Assembly: GCF_000196515.1 (NCBI RefSeq)
Contig: NC_014248.1
Coordinates: 3,910,001-3,974,000, forward strand
DNA length: 64,000 nucleotides
Reading direction: 5' to 3'
DNA from: 'Nostoc azollae' 0708
GTDB taxonomy: Bacteria > Cyanobacteriota > Cyanobacteriia > Cyanobacteriales > Nostocaceae
Shown piece after piece: positions 25,372 through 35,295 of the stretch. The number at the start of each line of letters is the position of its first letter. Positions within the stretch are counted from its first letter, which is position 1. The notes below the pieces were generated by a model. That model was not told the DNA's origin, did no database searches, and saw only the letters and a program-made list of their open reading frames with translations. A program made the position numbers and the translations under genes.

Positions 25372-26604
25372 ATGTCTACAAATCACAATCTTCCTTTAGA
25401 ACACGAGATTTTAGATGTACAAAATACAGATTGTTGTATTGTTGGTAGTGGTCCTGCGGGGGCTGTACTGTCTCTACTTTTAGCACGTCAAGGAATTTCG
25501 GTGTATCTGCTAGAAACACACAAAGATTTTGACCGGAATTTTCGTGGTGATACTATTCATCCGGCGATAATGCAAATTATGGAAGAGTTGGGTTTAAGTA
25601 ATAGCCTTTTGCAATTACCCCACACCAAAATGCACCGTATTCAAATGAAAACTTCCCAAGAAACCATCACTTTTGCAGATTTTAGTCGCCTGAAAACCGC
25701 CTACCCTTATATTATGATGCTTCCCCAGGCGCGGTTTTTAGAATTTATCACCCAAGAAGCAAAAAAATACCCTAATTTCCATTTAATTTTGGGTGCAAAT
25801 GTGCAGGAATTAATTACAGAAAATGGTATAATTCAAGGTGTGCGTTATCGTGGACAAGGCGGTTGGCATGAAGTACGCGCTACATTAACAATAGCTGCAG
25901 ATGGTCGTCACTCAAAACTAAGACAATTGGGTGATTTTGAATCTGTAGAAACTTCGCCACCGATGGATGTGCTTTGGTTTCGTCTCCCGCGTCAGCGAGA
26001 AGAATTTGCAGGGGGTATGGCGCTCTTTGGTTCTGGTAACATCTTGGCTATGCTAGATCGTGGTGATGAGTGGCAAATTGGCTATGTTATCCCCAAAGGT
26101 AGTTATCAACAACTGCGTGCTACTGGTTTAGCAGAATTAAAAAAATCAATTATTGATACAGTACCAGAATTAAGTGATCGCATCGAACTGTTACAAGATT
26201 GGTCGAAAATAGCTTTTCTTTCTGTCGAATCAAGTCGCGTTAAGCGTTGGTATCGTCCCGGACTGTTACTCATAGGTGATGCAGCCCATGTCATGTCACC
26301 AGTGGGTGGTGTCGGTATAAATTACGCAATTCAAGATGCTGTCGTCACCGCAAATATATTGAGTCAACCACTTAAACAACATCGTGTAGAAATCAGCGAT
26401 TTAGCAAAAGTACAGCAGCACAGAGAGCTACCTACACGAATCATTCAAGCATTTCAGGCTTTGATCCAAAAGCGGATATTTACCCCCATTCTTACTGAAA
26501 ATCAAACTTTTCAACCGCCTCTATTGCTACGTTTACCTATCTTACGTGATATCCCCGCTCGATTAATTGCTCTGGGTATTTTTCCTGTTCATGTCCAGAT
26601 TTAA
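25372..26604 (+). CDS. FAD-dependent monooxygenase (UbiH/PHBH-like)
   Basis: A 410-residue flavoprotein. The FAD-binding Rossmann motif is CCIVGSGPAGAVLSLLLARQG (Gly25, Gly27, Gly30), followed by an acidic residue at the end of the second strand (LLETHKDFDR). The mid-protein AADGRHSKLR and the FAD ribityl motif LLIGDAAHVMSPVGGVGINYA (about 295-315) place it in the aromatic-ring or quinone hydroxylase family. No membrane segments. It is monocistronic, with a strong hairpin after the stop. The substrate cannot be told from sequence alone. Confidence 0.85.
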   Translation: MSTNHNLPLEHEILDVQNTDCCIVGSGPAGAVLSLLLARQGISVYLLETHKDFDRNFRGDTIHPAIMQIMEELGLSNSLLQLPHTKMHRIQMKTSQETITFADFSRLKTAYPYIMMLPQARFLEFITQEAKKYPNFHLILGANVQELITENGIIQGVRYRGQGGWHEVRATLTIAADGRHSKLRQLGDFESVETSPPMDVLWFRLPRQREEFAGGMALFGSGNILAMLDRGDEWQIGYVIPKGSYQQLRATGLAELKKSIIDTVPELSDRIELLQDWSKIAFLSVESSRVKRWYRPGLLLIGDAAHVMSPVGGVGINYAIQDAVVTANILSQPLKQHRVEISDLAKVQQHRELPTRIIQAFQALIQKRIFTPILTENQTFQPPLLLRLPILRDIPARLIALGIFPVHVQI

Positions 26605-26659
26605 TATCTTATATGGTATAATCGTACTATTCATCATGCAGAATTAAATGCTCGTTTCG

Positions 26660-26717
26660 GTCAAGCGACAACTTTGAACAACTATGTAAATAGTTATTTA
26701 CATAGTTGTCGCTTGAC
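26660..26717 (+). terminator. Long hairpin, likely terminator of the FAD monooxygenase gene
   Basis: GTCAAGCGACAACT...ATGTAAATA pairs with TATTTACATAGTTGTCGCTTGAC. The left arm contains an extra 10 bases (TTGAACAACT) that look like a local duplication. A TTTTGTT tract follows the right arm. Confidence 0.65.
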
Positions 26718-26938
26718 TTTTGTTATATGGTGGTTAACTAAAAATATCCTATTCCTTTAGGGAACCTAAATCTGTTAACTTAGATTGAGCAATTGCACTG
26801 TGTTGAAGGTAAATCCAGTGAAAAATAAGTGTGCCAAAATCATGACGCACAGGTGGTGCTATCTGGCTTTTACAAATGAAAAAAACAGTTTTCCTCCCCT
26901 AAACCCCTAAACCCTTGTTTCTTGAAAGGAATAAATAT

Positions 26939-27484
26939 ATGAACACTTGTATTTTAATGGCAGAAATTTATGATGCACCTCAACTGCGTCACACACCAGA
27001 TGGATTGGAAGTTACAGAAATGATAGTTCATGTCCCTGGTGCGCGGCCAGATGATCCTTCTCATCCTTTAAAAGTGGTAGGTTGGGGTAATTTGGCTAAA
27101 GAAATTCATCAAACCTATCAACCAGGCGAGCGCGTGATTATGGAAGGACGCTTAGGAATGAACACCTTTGACCGTCCTGAAGGTTTTAAAGAAAAACGTG
27201 CAGAACTCACTGTGCAGAAGATTTACGCTATCGGTAGAACTATGAGTACAACTCCACCACCAGCCGCTACCGTAGCGCCTCCACCACAGCGTCCCCCAGA
27301 GACATATCAACCAGCCTATTCAGCACCAACACCATCCACACCAACGCCAGCTACAAATACAGGTACAGCACCCCAGCGAACGACCCCCCAACGCACCTAC
27401 CAACCAGCACCTGTAACCTTTGAGCATCAATCTTATCAGCCTGCTACAGAATCGGAACCAGACCCAGATGACATCCCATTTTAA
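26939..27484 (+). CDS. ssb: Single-stranded DNA-binding protein
   Basis: Binds ssDNA during replication and repair. The chosen start is MNTCILMAEIYDAP at 26939 with AAGGA 8 bases upstream, 181 residues. Residues 1-105 form the OB fold (LKVVGWGNLAKEI, ERVIMEGRL, KEKRAELTVQKIY). A disordered Pro/Thr-rich linker (about 110-165) follows, then the acidic protein-docking tip DPDDIPF. The OB domain is of the cyanobacteria-specific SSB type, so it may not be the only SSB in the genome. Confidence 0.9.
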   Translation: MNTCILMAEIYDAPQLRHTPDGLEVTEMIVHVPGARPDDPSHPLKVVGWGNLAKEIHQTYQPGERVIMEGRLGMNTFDRPEGFKEKRAELTVQKIYAIGRTMSTTPPPAATVAPPPQRPPETYQPAYSAPTPSTPTPATNTGTAPQRTTPQRTYQPAPVTFEHQSYQPATESEPDPDDIPF

Positions 27485-27772
27485 TCAGTTAACAGTTTGT
27501 TATCAGTTATCAGTTATTAATTAGGGTTTGCTGAAAAAAAGCAAAAGCGTTTCCAGATAAAGGTTTACAGGGTTTTTTAACCAAACAAGTGCAAAATTAT
27601 TGAGCAAAGATGTTTAAAACCCTTGCATCTTCACCAGAAATAACCGCGTAAATTTGAGGACTAATTGGACAACCCTTGATTTTTCAATCCCGATCATACC
27701 TAGATTCAATTTCTAGAGTTATTCAGCAAATCCTAATTATTAGTCTCTGCACTGTTAACTGTTAACTGTCAC

Positions 27773-28651
27773 CTATTCCCCGCTGACCTCACCCCATTCT
27801 CGGATAGCGGGAAAGACTGACGAATAATCATCTTCTGGATAGGACATATTCATTGCTGATTTCAAGATGTGTCTAACTCCCTCAATACTGCTGAGATTCA
27901 AACCCAGGGATTTAGCTTCAGAGATAAATAAATCTATTTCTTTGATCAATTGTTTGGTGGGTAAGTTGGCATTGGTATAATTACCATCCAACATCCGCTT
28001 GAGGTTTTGATCAAAGGTTGGTGCGTAAAGTTTGCTATCGCGCAGGATTCGCATAAACAAGTCTATATCAATGCCTTGCATTTGGACAAAAGCCAAACTG
28101 AGCGCAAAGCTAGTAGTAAGGGAAGCAATGAGTTGATTGAGTGCTAATGTTAGTGCTGAGGCTGACCCTACTGGTCCAATGTGTACAGGTTGGGGTCCAA
28201 AATGTTGTAGTAATTGGAGGTGACGCTCATATTGTTCTAATTGGGCACCTACCATGACAATTAATTTGCCAGTTTCTGCTTCTGGGATGCTACCGAGTAC
28301 GGGAGCTTCTATATATTCACCGCCAGCGGCCACAACTGCATCTCTAATTTCTTGGCTTTCGGGAGGAGTGAGTGTTCCCATTTGGATTACACTGCGTCCT
28401 GATAAGGTATGCCAAGAAGTGTCTGTCAGCAAGACATGATAAATAGCTGCAGCATTAGATAGCATCAGAACTATACAATGAGCGGAGCTAATTGCTTGAC
28501 GTGGTTTTGTCGCTATTTCTGCCCCTGCTGCTTGTAGTGGTGCTAATTTTTCTGGGGTGCGGTTGTAAGCAATGAGCTCTACATTTGCAGCTAATAACCG
28601 TTGAGCCATCGGTAGTCCCATCAATCCAGTTCCCAGAAATGCCACCTTCAT
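27773..28651 (-). CDS. NAD(P)-dependent beta-hydroxyacid dehydrogenase family (GLYR/3-HIBADH type)
   Basis: A 292-residue oxidoreductase. The N-terminal Rossmann motif is FLGTGLMGLPMAQRL (GxGxxG) and the family signature follows. EAPVLGSIPEAETGKLIVMVG is the substrate-loop region, and the catalytic Lys probably sits in the helix of ALNQLIASLTTSFALSLAF, though the usual Lys in that helix (GxGxxxKxxNN) reads ALTLALNQLI. The substitution of this Lys is unusual and questions standard dehydrogenase activity. Substrate unknown (glyoxylate/succinic semialdehyde reductase-like by family). Confidence 0.82.
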   Translation of the reverse strand: MKVAFLGTGLMGLPMAQRLLAANVELIAYNRTPEKLAPLQAAGAEIATKPRQAISSAHCIVLMLSNAAAIYHVLLTDTSWHTLSGRSVIQMGTLTPPESQEIRDAVVAAGGEYIEAPVLGSIPEAETGKLIVMVGAQLEQYERHLQLLQHFGPQPVHIGPVGSASALTLALNQLIASLTTSFALSLAFVQMQGIDIDLFMRILRDSKLYAPTFDQNLKRMLDGNYTNANLPTKQLIKEIDLFISEAKSLGLNLSSIEGVRHILKSAMNMSYPEDDYSSVFPAIREWGEVSGE

Positions 28652-28683
28652 GTTTTACGTTCCTTTGTCATTGGTTATTAGTT

Positions 28684-28985
<302 letters not shown>

Positions 28986-28988
28986 AAA

Positions 28989-29084
28989 TCAGCCACCTGC
29001 GGCAAAAGTAGCCATAATTACAACTGAAAGTAAGAGTCCGGGGCTAAGTAGAGTTACTAAGACAATGAGGTCATGAGCAGTCAT
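28989..29084 (-). CDS. Very small predicted membrane protein (31 aa)
   Basis: The minus-strand frame from ATG 29082-29084 to TGA encodes MTAHDLIVLVTLLSPGLLLS followed by VVIMATFAAGG. It is one hydrophobic helix, the size and character of small photosynthetic or NDH-1 subunits, but it matches none that I know (PetN, PetM, PsaM, PsbX, Psb30). The ribosome site is weak. It stands out because the DNA on one side is pure repeat. Confidence 0.4.
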   Translation of the reverse strand: MTAHDLIVLVTLLSPGLLLSVVIMATFAAGG

Positions 29085-29295
29085 AGTTATTACTTCATTA
29101 AGGTTATTAACTTCAAAGCAATCACTGTTATGCTAGTCGAAGAAAGACTAATACAGGATTCTTAAATACAGTTTTAACCGATACAAAAAAGCTAACTAAT
29201 GCTAAGAATTACCGGCTTTTTCTTCATGCTCCATCCTAGAAGTGTCGGCACTATCTAGTCTACAGGCTAACACGGTTAATCTTTTACTGTTACCT

Positions 29296-30480
29296 CTAGC
29301 TTGGTATGGTTAATCCTGTGAGCGATCGTAAAGCCTCTTCATTCTTCAATCCTTTGCTTTGTACCAGAACTCCAAAGTTACCCAGTCCTGTCGGTTCAAT
29401 TAGTTGGTGTAAGGCTTCCCGGCGGTTTAGCAGCTGTGAGATAGGTTGTTCTTGATAGGAGAGGGCAGCTATTCTTTCACCCAAACCCAAGGCCATTAAA
29501 AATAAACCTTGCTGCGTCCAACCCACTGCATCCAAACCGCATTTTTTCCCCCAAGTTTCCAAAGCTGTAAAGTCAACATGGGCGGTGATATCTTGTCCCC
29601 CAATATTGATGTAAGGATGATCATGGTAACGATGATGGTAATAGCATTGTAGAGTTCCTTGCGATCGCCTGGGGTGATAATAACGGCTGGCAGGGTAGCC
29701 ATAATCAATAGTTAACACATACCCCTGTTGCAAGCAGTCTGCCACTATACCCAACCAGTCGAGAGCAGCTAAATTAATTTCACTGCGATAGCCATCTTCA
29801 TACACATTGGGATTTAAATCAATTCCCACCAAATCAAAATGTGCTACTAATTTCGGCGTGGATACTTCCGCCACTACCTCTATAAATGAAAAATCAGAAG
29901 CGGTATTTTCCCCATTTTCCAGGGTAGTTACATAAATTTCCCGCAATTCTCCTGCTTCTAGGATAAACTGATGCACTGGAAATGCATCCACTAATTCATT
30001 AGAAAAAAAGCAGCCGACGATGGAGTTAGGTGTAATCTCTTCCAAATTGCACCAACGCACAGAGAAATCCTGTAACCTTTGCTGCTGTTGTGTTCGTAAA
30101 CTTGGGGATTTCTCAACAATAATGTATTCCAGAGCCGTCAAAAAATCCGGATGTTGTAGTTTTAGGTAATTGAGGATATGAGATGCCAGAGTACCTTGAC
30201 CTGCTCCCATTTCTACTAGATGAAAAGGGCTTGGTTGCTCTAATATCTGCCACATCTGGAAAAATTGCACAGCCAGTAATTCACCAAAATCATTACCAAG
30301 ACTAGAAGACGTAAAAAAATCACCACCCCGAAACCCAATTTTGACTGCATCACTAGAATAGTAGCCGTGTTTTGGGTGATATAGTGCCATGTCCATGTAT
30401 TCTGCAAAGGTAATGCGGTGTTGGGGACTGGTATTAATGCATTTGGCTATTGCTTGACAGAGTGCGGGGTTGGAATCCAT
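29296..30480 (-). CDS. SAM-dependent methyltransferase, NDUFAF7/MidA family
   Basis: A 394-residue class I methyltransferase of the DUF185 family. N-terminal motif FAEYMDMALYHPKHGYYSS and a glycine-rich SAM loop VEMGAGQGTLASHIL (about 90-105), then the later FFSNELVDAFPVHQF and LTIDYGYPASRYYHPRRSQG, all typical. In mitochondria NDUFAF7 dimethylates an Arg of the complex I subunit NDUFS2, which is the homologue of NdhH encoded about 1 kb upstream in the same direction. Length is normal and the frame intact. That the cyanobacterial enzyme modifies NdhH is inference. Confidence 0.85.
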   Translation of the reverse strand: MDSNPALCQAIAKCINTSPQHRITFAEYMDMALYHPKHGYYSSDAVKIGFRGGDFFTSSSLGNDFGELLAVQFFQMWQILEQPSPFHLVEMGAGQGTLASHILNYLKLQHPDFLTALEYIIVEKSPSLRTQQQQRLQDFSVRWCNLEEITPNSIVGCFFSNELVDAFPVHQFILEAGELREIYVTTLENGENTASDFSFIEVVAEVSTPKLVAHFDLVGIDLNPNVYEDGYRSEINLAALDWLGIVADCLQQGYVLTIDYGYPASRYYHPRRSQGTLQCYYHHRYHDHPYINIGGQDITAHVDFTALETWGKKCGLDAVGWTQQGLFLMALGLGERIAALSYQEQPISQLLNRREALHQLIEPTGLGNFGVLVQSKGLKNEEALRSLTGLTIPS

Positions 30481-30675
30481 AAAAAATCAAAAGTTAAAGT
30501 CTCTAAAATATTAGGGTCTGTTGCTAGAGTTTGCGTCCCACGAAACTGAATTCTGTTGTATTATATTTCAATTTCAAAGCATTACATCTTACAGGTTGTT
30601 TTAAAAGTTTCTGGCTGTGACTTTAGGCACTTATTCATCCCCCCTAACCCTTAACAAAGGAGGGAAGTGGAATCA

Positions 30676-30700
30676 AAGTCCCCCTTCTTAAGGGGGACTT
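30676..30700. repeat. Perfect 11-bp hairpin repeat (AAGTCCCCCTT / AAGGGGGACTT)
   Basis: Two exact complementary arms around a CTT loop, a dispersed cyanobacterial type. It lies in the gene-free stretch 30481-30967, which otherwise shows only a short TTTATCTGCG-type repeat near 30810. Confidence 0.8.
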
Positions 30701-30967
30701 AGGGGTATCTAAAAGTTTTTGATACATCACTAAGGACTTTTCAAACATGCTCTTATGTAAGACTAATTTTATGTGAACCTGCACAGAATCATGAACTTCA
30801 TTAATTAATACGTATTTATCTGCGTTTATTGGCGGTCAATTATTCTTGCAATTTTATTCTATGCAGCTTCATTTTAACCGGGTATAACTTCCTTTTTGAT
30901 AGGGAATATTGAAATTCAAATTCAAATATTACTAACTAAAATATTTTTGTAATCTTGCTTCAATTCT

Positions 30968-31402
30968 TCAACTTGCCAGAAAATAAAGTTCTTTTTGTCG
31001 ATAAAGTTCTAACATTATTATGTTGGAAGTTGCTAATTCTCTAACTGTAAATACTGTTTTTTCTACAGCCATTTTGGGAGTTAGACCCCATTCGTGGAGT
31101 AACATTAAAGCAGCGGGGGTACTGCGACTTAATCCAGCACGACAATTAATAGCAACGTCAAAATTTTGATAGGATGTAGCTTAAGTAGCGATCGTCTGAA
31201 TATGAGATAATTGAGGTCCATCAAGTAAATATCTATCCTTTGGAGGATAGTCATAGAAATGCAGTTCCAGAAAATGGGGAATATAACCTTGTTTTTCCAA
31301 TGGAACAGCGTGCAATCCTGGATGATTAATTGAAAGCACATTAGGAACTTTATCTATATATTCAACGTCATAGTAATCGGTGATGAATAAGATTTTTCTC
31401 AC
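30968..31402 (-). pseudogene. Dual-specificity/tyrosine phosphatase-like gene with one stop codon
   Basis: Reading from a GTG at about 31402 (VRKILFITDYYDVEYIDKVP) the frame runs to TGA at 30968-30970. It meets a single in-frame TAA near 31181 (IQTIAT-stop-ATSYQNF). After it comes an intact P-loop NCRAGLSRST, the CxxGxxRS phosphatase signature, and an alpha-helical end. About 145 codons. Apart from the stop the frame is clean, so the loss is recent or the base is wrong. It lies 54 bp after ndhH on the same strand. Confidence 0.75.
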
Positions 31403-31456
31403 CTGTGATGTGCTATAAAATCCCCGACTCCGCAACGAAATCGGGGATAAGGGTAA

Positions 31457-32641
31457 TTATCTGTCAACAGAACCCATAATTACGTCAATACTGCCAAGAA
31501 TTACCACCACATCTGCTACCTTCATTCCTCGTAACAAATGAGGTAGAATTTGAAGGTTATTGAAATCGGCAGCGCGAATTTTCCACCGCCAGGGGAAAAC
31601 ATTATTATCACCAACTAGATAAATACCCAGTTCCCCTTTACCGCTTTCTACACGGGAATAGATTTCACCTGTGGGAATTTTGAAAGTGGGAGCAACTTTC
31701 TTGGCGACAAACTGGTAATCAAAACCATCCCACTCTGATTTCTTACCAGCCATTAAACGCTTAGCTTCCAGGTTTTCGTAGGAACCACCGGGTAAACCTT
31801 TGATAGCTTGTTTGATGATTTTTACCGATTCCCGCATTTCCCGCATTCTTACCATATAACGGGCGAGACAATCACCGACTGTTTCCCACTGTACTTCCCA
31901 GTCGAAGTCGTCATAACATTCATAATGGTCGACTTTTCGCAAGTCCCATTTTACGCCAGAACCACGTAACATAGGGCCAGAAAGTCCCCAGTTAATTGCT
32001 TCTTGGCGGGTAATTGTACCAATACCTTCGATGCGTCTCCGGAAAATGGGATTGTTAGTAACTAAGCGTTCGTATTCGTCTACTTTGGGGATAAAGTATT
32101 CACAAAATTCTAAGCACTTGTCTACCCAACCATAGGGTAAATCAGCAGCTACACCACCAACACGGAAGTAGTTGTTGTTTACCATCCGATAACCTGTGGC
32201 AGCTTCCCACAGATCATAAATCATTTCCCGTTCCCGGAATTGATAAAAGAAGGGGGTTTGTGCGCCCACGTCAGCGAGAAAAGGACCAAACCACAGTAAA
32301 TGGTTGGCGATGCGGTTTAGTTCCAGCATAATCACGCGGATGTAGCTGGCGCGTTTGGGAACTGTAATACCTGCTAATTTTTCAGGTGCGTTAACTGTAA
32401 CTGCTTCATTGAACATTCCCGCTGCATAGTCCCAACGGCTGACGTAGGGGACATACATCACGGTAGAACGGTTTTCAGCAATTTTTTCCATTCCCCTATG
32501 CAGGTAGCCAATGACTGGTTCACAGTCAACGACATCCTCGCCATCCAGTGTCATAATTAGCCGCAGAACTCCGTGCATTGATGGGTGATGAGGTCCCATA
32601 TTTAGCACCATTGGTTCAGTGCGGGTTTCTATTCTACTCAT
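31457..32641 (-). CDS. ndhH: NAD(P)H-quinone oxidoreductase subunit H
   Basis: Core subunit of the photosynthetic NDH-1 complex, homologous to complex I 49-kDa/NuoD, in the membrane-bound cyclic-electron-flow and respiration complex. The 394 residues are the normal length, starting [20 protein letters not shown]. Motifs include [28 protein letters not shown] and the C-terminal [14 protein letters not shown]. The Arg in YLHRGMEK corresponds to the NDUFS2 Arg that NDUFAF7 methylates in mitochondria. Confidence 0.98.
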   Translation of the reverse strand: MSRIETRTEPMVLNMGPHHPSMHGVLRLIMTLDGEDVVDCEPVIGYLHRGMEKIAENRSTVMYVPYVSRWDYAAGMFNEAVTVNAPEKLAGITVPKRASYIRVIMLELNRIANHLLWFGPFLADVGAQTPFFYQFREREMIYDLWEAATGYRMVNNNYFRVGGVAADLPYGWVDKCLEFCEYFIPKVDEYERLVTNNPIFRRRIEGIGTITRQEAINWGLSGPMLRGSGVKWDLRKVDHYECYDDFDWEVQWETVGDCLARYMVRMREMRESVKIIKQAIKGLPGGSYENLEAKRLMAGKKSEWDGFDYQFVAKKVAPTFKIPTGEIYSRVESGKGELGIYLVGDNNVFPWRWKIRAADFNNLQILPHLLRGMKVADVVVILGSIDVIMGSVDR

Positions 32642-33002
32642 AGATTTGGTGTTCTTCCGTTGTCAACAATTTGTATTGAACAGCTACGATGCTAACCAGA
32701 CCCGATTGGTTGTTTCTGCCAAAATTTAAACTGGTAAGGATAATTTAGATATTGCCCCTACAGGGTTATATTGGAGAGAGGATAGCAGGGTCGGACTTGT
32801 ACTTGATGTTTTATTAGCTTGTACTACTTCAATTATTATAGGGAGTGTGCGATTCCAGGGATTGAGAAGCAGGATTTTTTTTCAGATGCAAGCCATCAGC
32901 GATATTTCATCTATGATCACAGAAAAGACTGAAATCAGCACTTCTGAATTGCTCCTTTTCTGGGTAGCCACATTAATCTCTATGAATAGTTTAATAATTA
33001 GT
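32642..33002. other. Non-coding spacer upstream of ndhH
   Basis: 361 bp, AT-rich, no gene or strong hairpin seen. It holds the ndhH promoter region. Confidence 0.5.
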
Positions 33003-33728
33003 TCACGTTTTCAGTTTTGCTAACCCTAAATAACGGATTCCTTCTGGAGACACGTCAAAACGACAGGGTAAGACTTCTAAACCGACTGTGATCGCCTGCC
33101 GTAATAACTTACCATACACAGGGTCGGTGCTATCTCCAGGCGCAAACTCTGGACAGTCACCCCGATTGATAAAATAAAGCATCACTGCACGACTGTGGGG
33201 CAGAACTTCCATTAATTCTCGTAAATGTTTTTGTCCTCTTGTGGTTTCTGTGTCGGGAAATAAGGCTAAATTTCCTTGCGTCCAAGTTGTGTTTTTTACC
33301 TCTAAATAAATTGGGCTTTGTTTCTCACTTCCTGTTAGGTAGAAATCTACACGGCTTTTTTTATCTTTTCCATAAATCACCTCACCTTTAACTTGTGTAT
33401 AATCTCTTAATTCAGGAAAAAGAAATTTTTCTAAAGCTAGTTTTATGACTCGATTAGGTAAAGCAGTATTTACACCGACCCAAGTTGGTTCTTGTTCTTG
33501 TACTTGAATCAACTCTAATGTATAAGCTAATTTGCGATTAGGATTGTCACTTTGAGAAAGCTGTACCGGACTACCAATTTTTGAAACTCCTGTCATTGGA
33601 CCGGTATTAGGACAGTGTGCTGTTACAACCTCCCCTGAAGTCAGCTGTACATCAGCAAAAAAACGCTTGTAGCGTTTGAGTAGAAAACCAGGGTATAATT
33701 TTGGGTAGCGATAAAGCCAATCGGTCAT
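33003..33728 (-). CDS. sfsA: Sugar fermentation stimulation protein homologue SfsA (nuclease fold)
   Basis: A 241-residue protein, complete. The family start LYPGFLLKRYKRFFADVQL (OB-like N-domain), the central AHCPNTGPMTG and the catalytic-like region SRVDFYLTGS...YLEVKNTTW with FPDTETTRGQKHLRELMEV all match SfsA. Members bind DNA and carry a PD-(D/E)XK-like core. Monocistronic. Confidence 0.95.
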   Translation of the reverse strand: MTDWLYRYPKLYPGFLLKRYKRFFADVQLTSGEVVTAHCPNTGPMTGVSKIGSPVQLSQSDNPNRKLAYTLELIQVQEQEPTWVGVNTALPNRVIKLALEKFLFPELRDYTQVKGEVIYGKDKKSRVDFYLTGSEKQSPIYLEVKNTTWTQGNLALFPDTETTRGQKHLRELMEVLPHSRAVMLYFINRGDCPEFAPGDSTDPVYGKLLRQAITVGLEVLPCRFDVSPEGIRYLGLAKLKT

Positions 33729-33940
33729 TATGATAGGTTAATTATGAATTTGAATACTTAGTAAGTATACGATAAAAGTGGTTATGAAGAGGATTACATT
33801 TCTAGGAAAATTTTGATATTTTTGCTTAGAGCCAAGTCACTAATAAAATGCTCGTTAAAAAAATGTTATAAATATCAAAATTGTATCACCAAGGGCTACT
33901 AATGAGTAGTAGTTACGGTCAATAGAGCGATTACTGACAT

Positions 33941-35178
33941 AGTTCAAACTTTCTTTAGCACGTACCTTAGAAGAGATTATAGTAATTACGCTACTAGCAG
34001 TGCGAGAACTGACAAGTTCTGATGGGGCTACTTTTGTGTTATCAGTCAATGGCTTTTCCTATTACATTGATGAGAATACTATTGATCCCCTGTGGAAGGG
34101 TCAGCGATTTCCTATAAATACCTGGTCTAGTTGGGTAATGCAGAACCGTCAGTCGCCAATAATTGAAGATATATCTAGTGATCAAAGGATTTCCTGGGCT
34201 GTTGATAAAAGTACATTTATCAAATGTATGGCGATGGTGTCCATCTGTTCCAAAGAAAGAATAGCTGTTGGTACTATTGGTACTTATTAGGGACACCCAC
34301 ATCAAACTACAACGCACGAGGTCAAGTTACTGCAATTACTAGCAGATAGTACAGCGTTAGCGATGGAGAATACAGAGATATATTCTCAACTAGAGCGACA
34401 ATTGCGCGATCGCACAAATGCCTTAGAAGCAGCCAATACCCTTCTGCAAAAAGAAATACAAGAACGCAAAGCCATTGAAGCAGAAATTCGCCGTCTCTCC
34501 CTTACAGACGAACTCACTGGACTGCATAACCGAGGTGGTTTTTACCTATTGGCTGAACAACAGCTAAGATTAGCGAAGCGATCACAAATTTATACTAGTC
34601 TCATCTTCATTGAACTCAACGAATTTGAACAAATCAATCAAACCTGGGGTAATGAACTCAGCCAAGATGCTATTGTTGCCATAGCCAAATTGCTCAAACG
34701 CTGTTTTCGCAGTTCTGATACATTAGGACGAATCGGGGAATATCAGTTTGCAGTGCTAATCCAAGGACAGGATCTGAGTTGCGAAGTCATACAAAACCGA
34801 GTAAAAACCAATAGACCTCTTGCAGAATTAATTTGATTTTATAAAAGATAGACCTCTTGCAGAATTAATTTGATTTTATAAAAGGGGGTTTTCTTTGTTT
34901 TAGCCAAAAGTTAGACTTACAGGGTTATGTTTGAATTAGGGAGCCCAAAGAACACCAAAAATACATAAAATCTAAAACTCTCTGTCATACCACAGAAACA
35001 ATCTTGCAATAGGTCTAATATCTACCAATTCAATCAAACTCAACAGTTACCAATTCCCCTATCCGTGAGTATTGGTATTCAATCCTATGATACCAATCAT
35101 ACTATTTCACTAGATGACCTGATTACATTAGCTCATATTCATATATATGAAAACAAGGAAACAGGGAACAGGCAATAG
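33941..35178 (+). pseudogene. GAF-GGDEF signalling protein, truncated and split by a MITE
   Basis: The translation from 33941 gives a GAF domain (LARTLEEIIV ... RELTSSDGATFVL, then IDPLWKGQRFP), a stop near 34290, a coiled-coil linker and a GGDEF domain (SLTDELTGLHNRGGFYLLAEQ). The signature site reads GRIGEYQF rather than GGDEF, so it could not make c-di-GMP even if intact. The domain is cut after IQNRVKTN by the element at 34813-35016 and resumes as NQTQQLPIPLSVSIGIQS and ISLDDLITLAH. No N-terminal sensor part remains. Confidence 0.82.
34813..35016. mobile_element. MITE-like element inside the GGDEF gene
   Basis: Termini AGACCTCTTGCA (left) and TTGCAATAGGTCT (right) are inverted repeats, flanked by AAT on both sides. 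The left end is duplicated: a 37-bp unit beginning ATAGACCTCTTGC occurs at 34811-34847 and again at 34848-34884 with no mismatch. It has no coding capacity. The host reading frame lies on both sides. Confidence 0.75.
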
Positions 35179-35204
35179 GGCATTGGCCATTGGGCATTGG
35201 AAAG

Positions 35205-35295
35205 ATACCGCAGATTGGAGATCAATAAGGTACAGAATCTAAATTAAAACCTAGATAACAAGAGAGTTTTACTCCTGACTCCTGACTTCTGCTGT
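35205..35295 (-). repeat. Dispersed repeat family R1, copy 4
   Basis: Inverted copy from CGCAGATTGGAGATCAATAA to GACTTCTGCTGTA. It contains GGTACAGAATCTAAATTAAA and TCCTGACTCCTGACTTC heptamers. The rest of 35179-35549 is non-coding. Confidence 0.85.
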
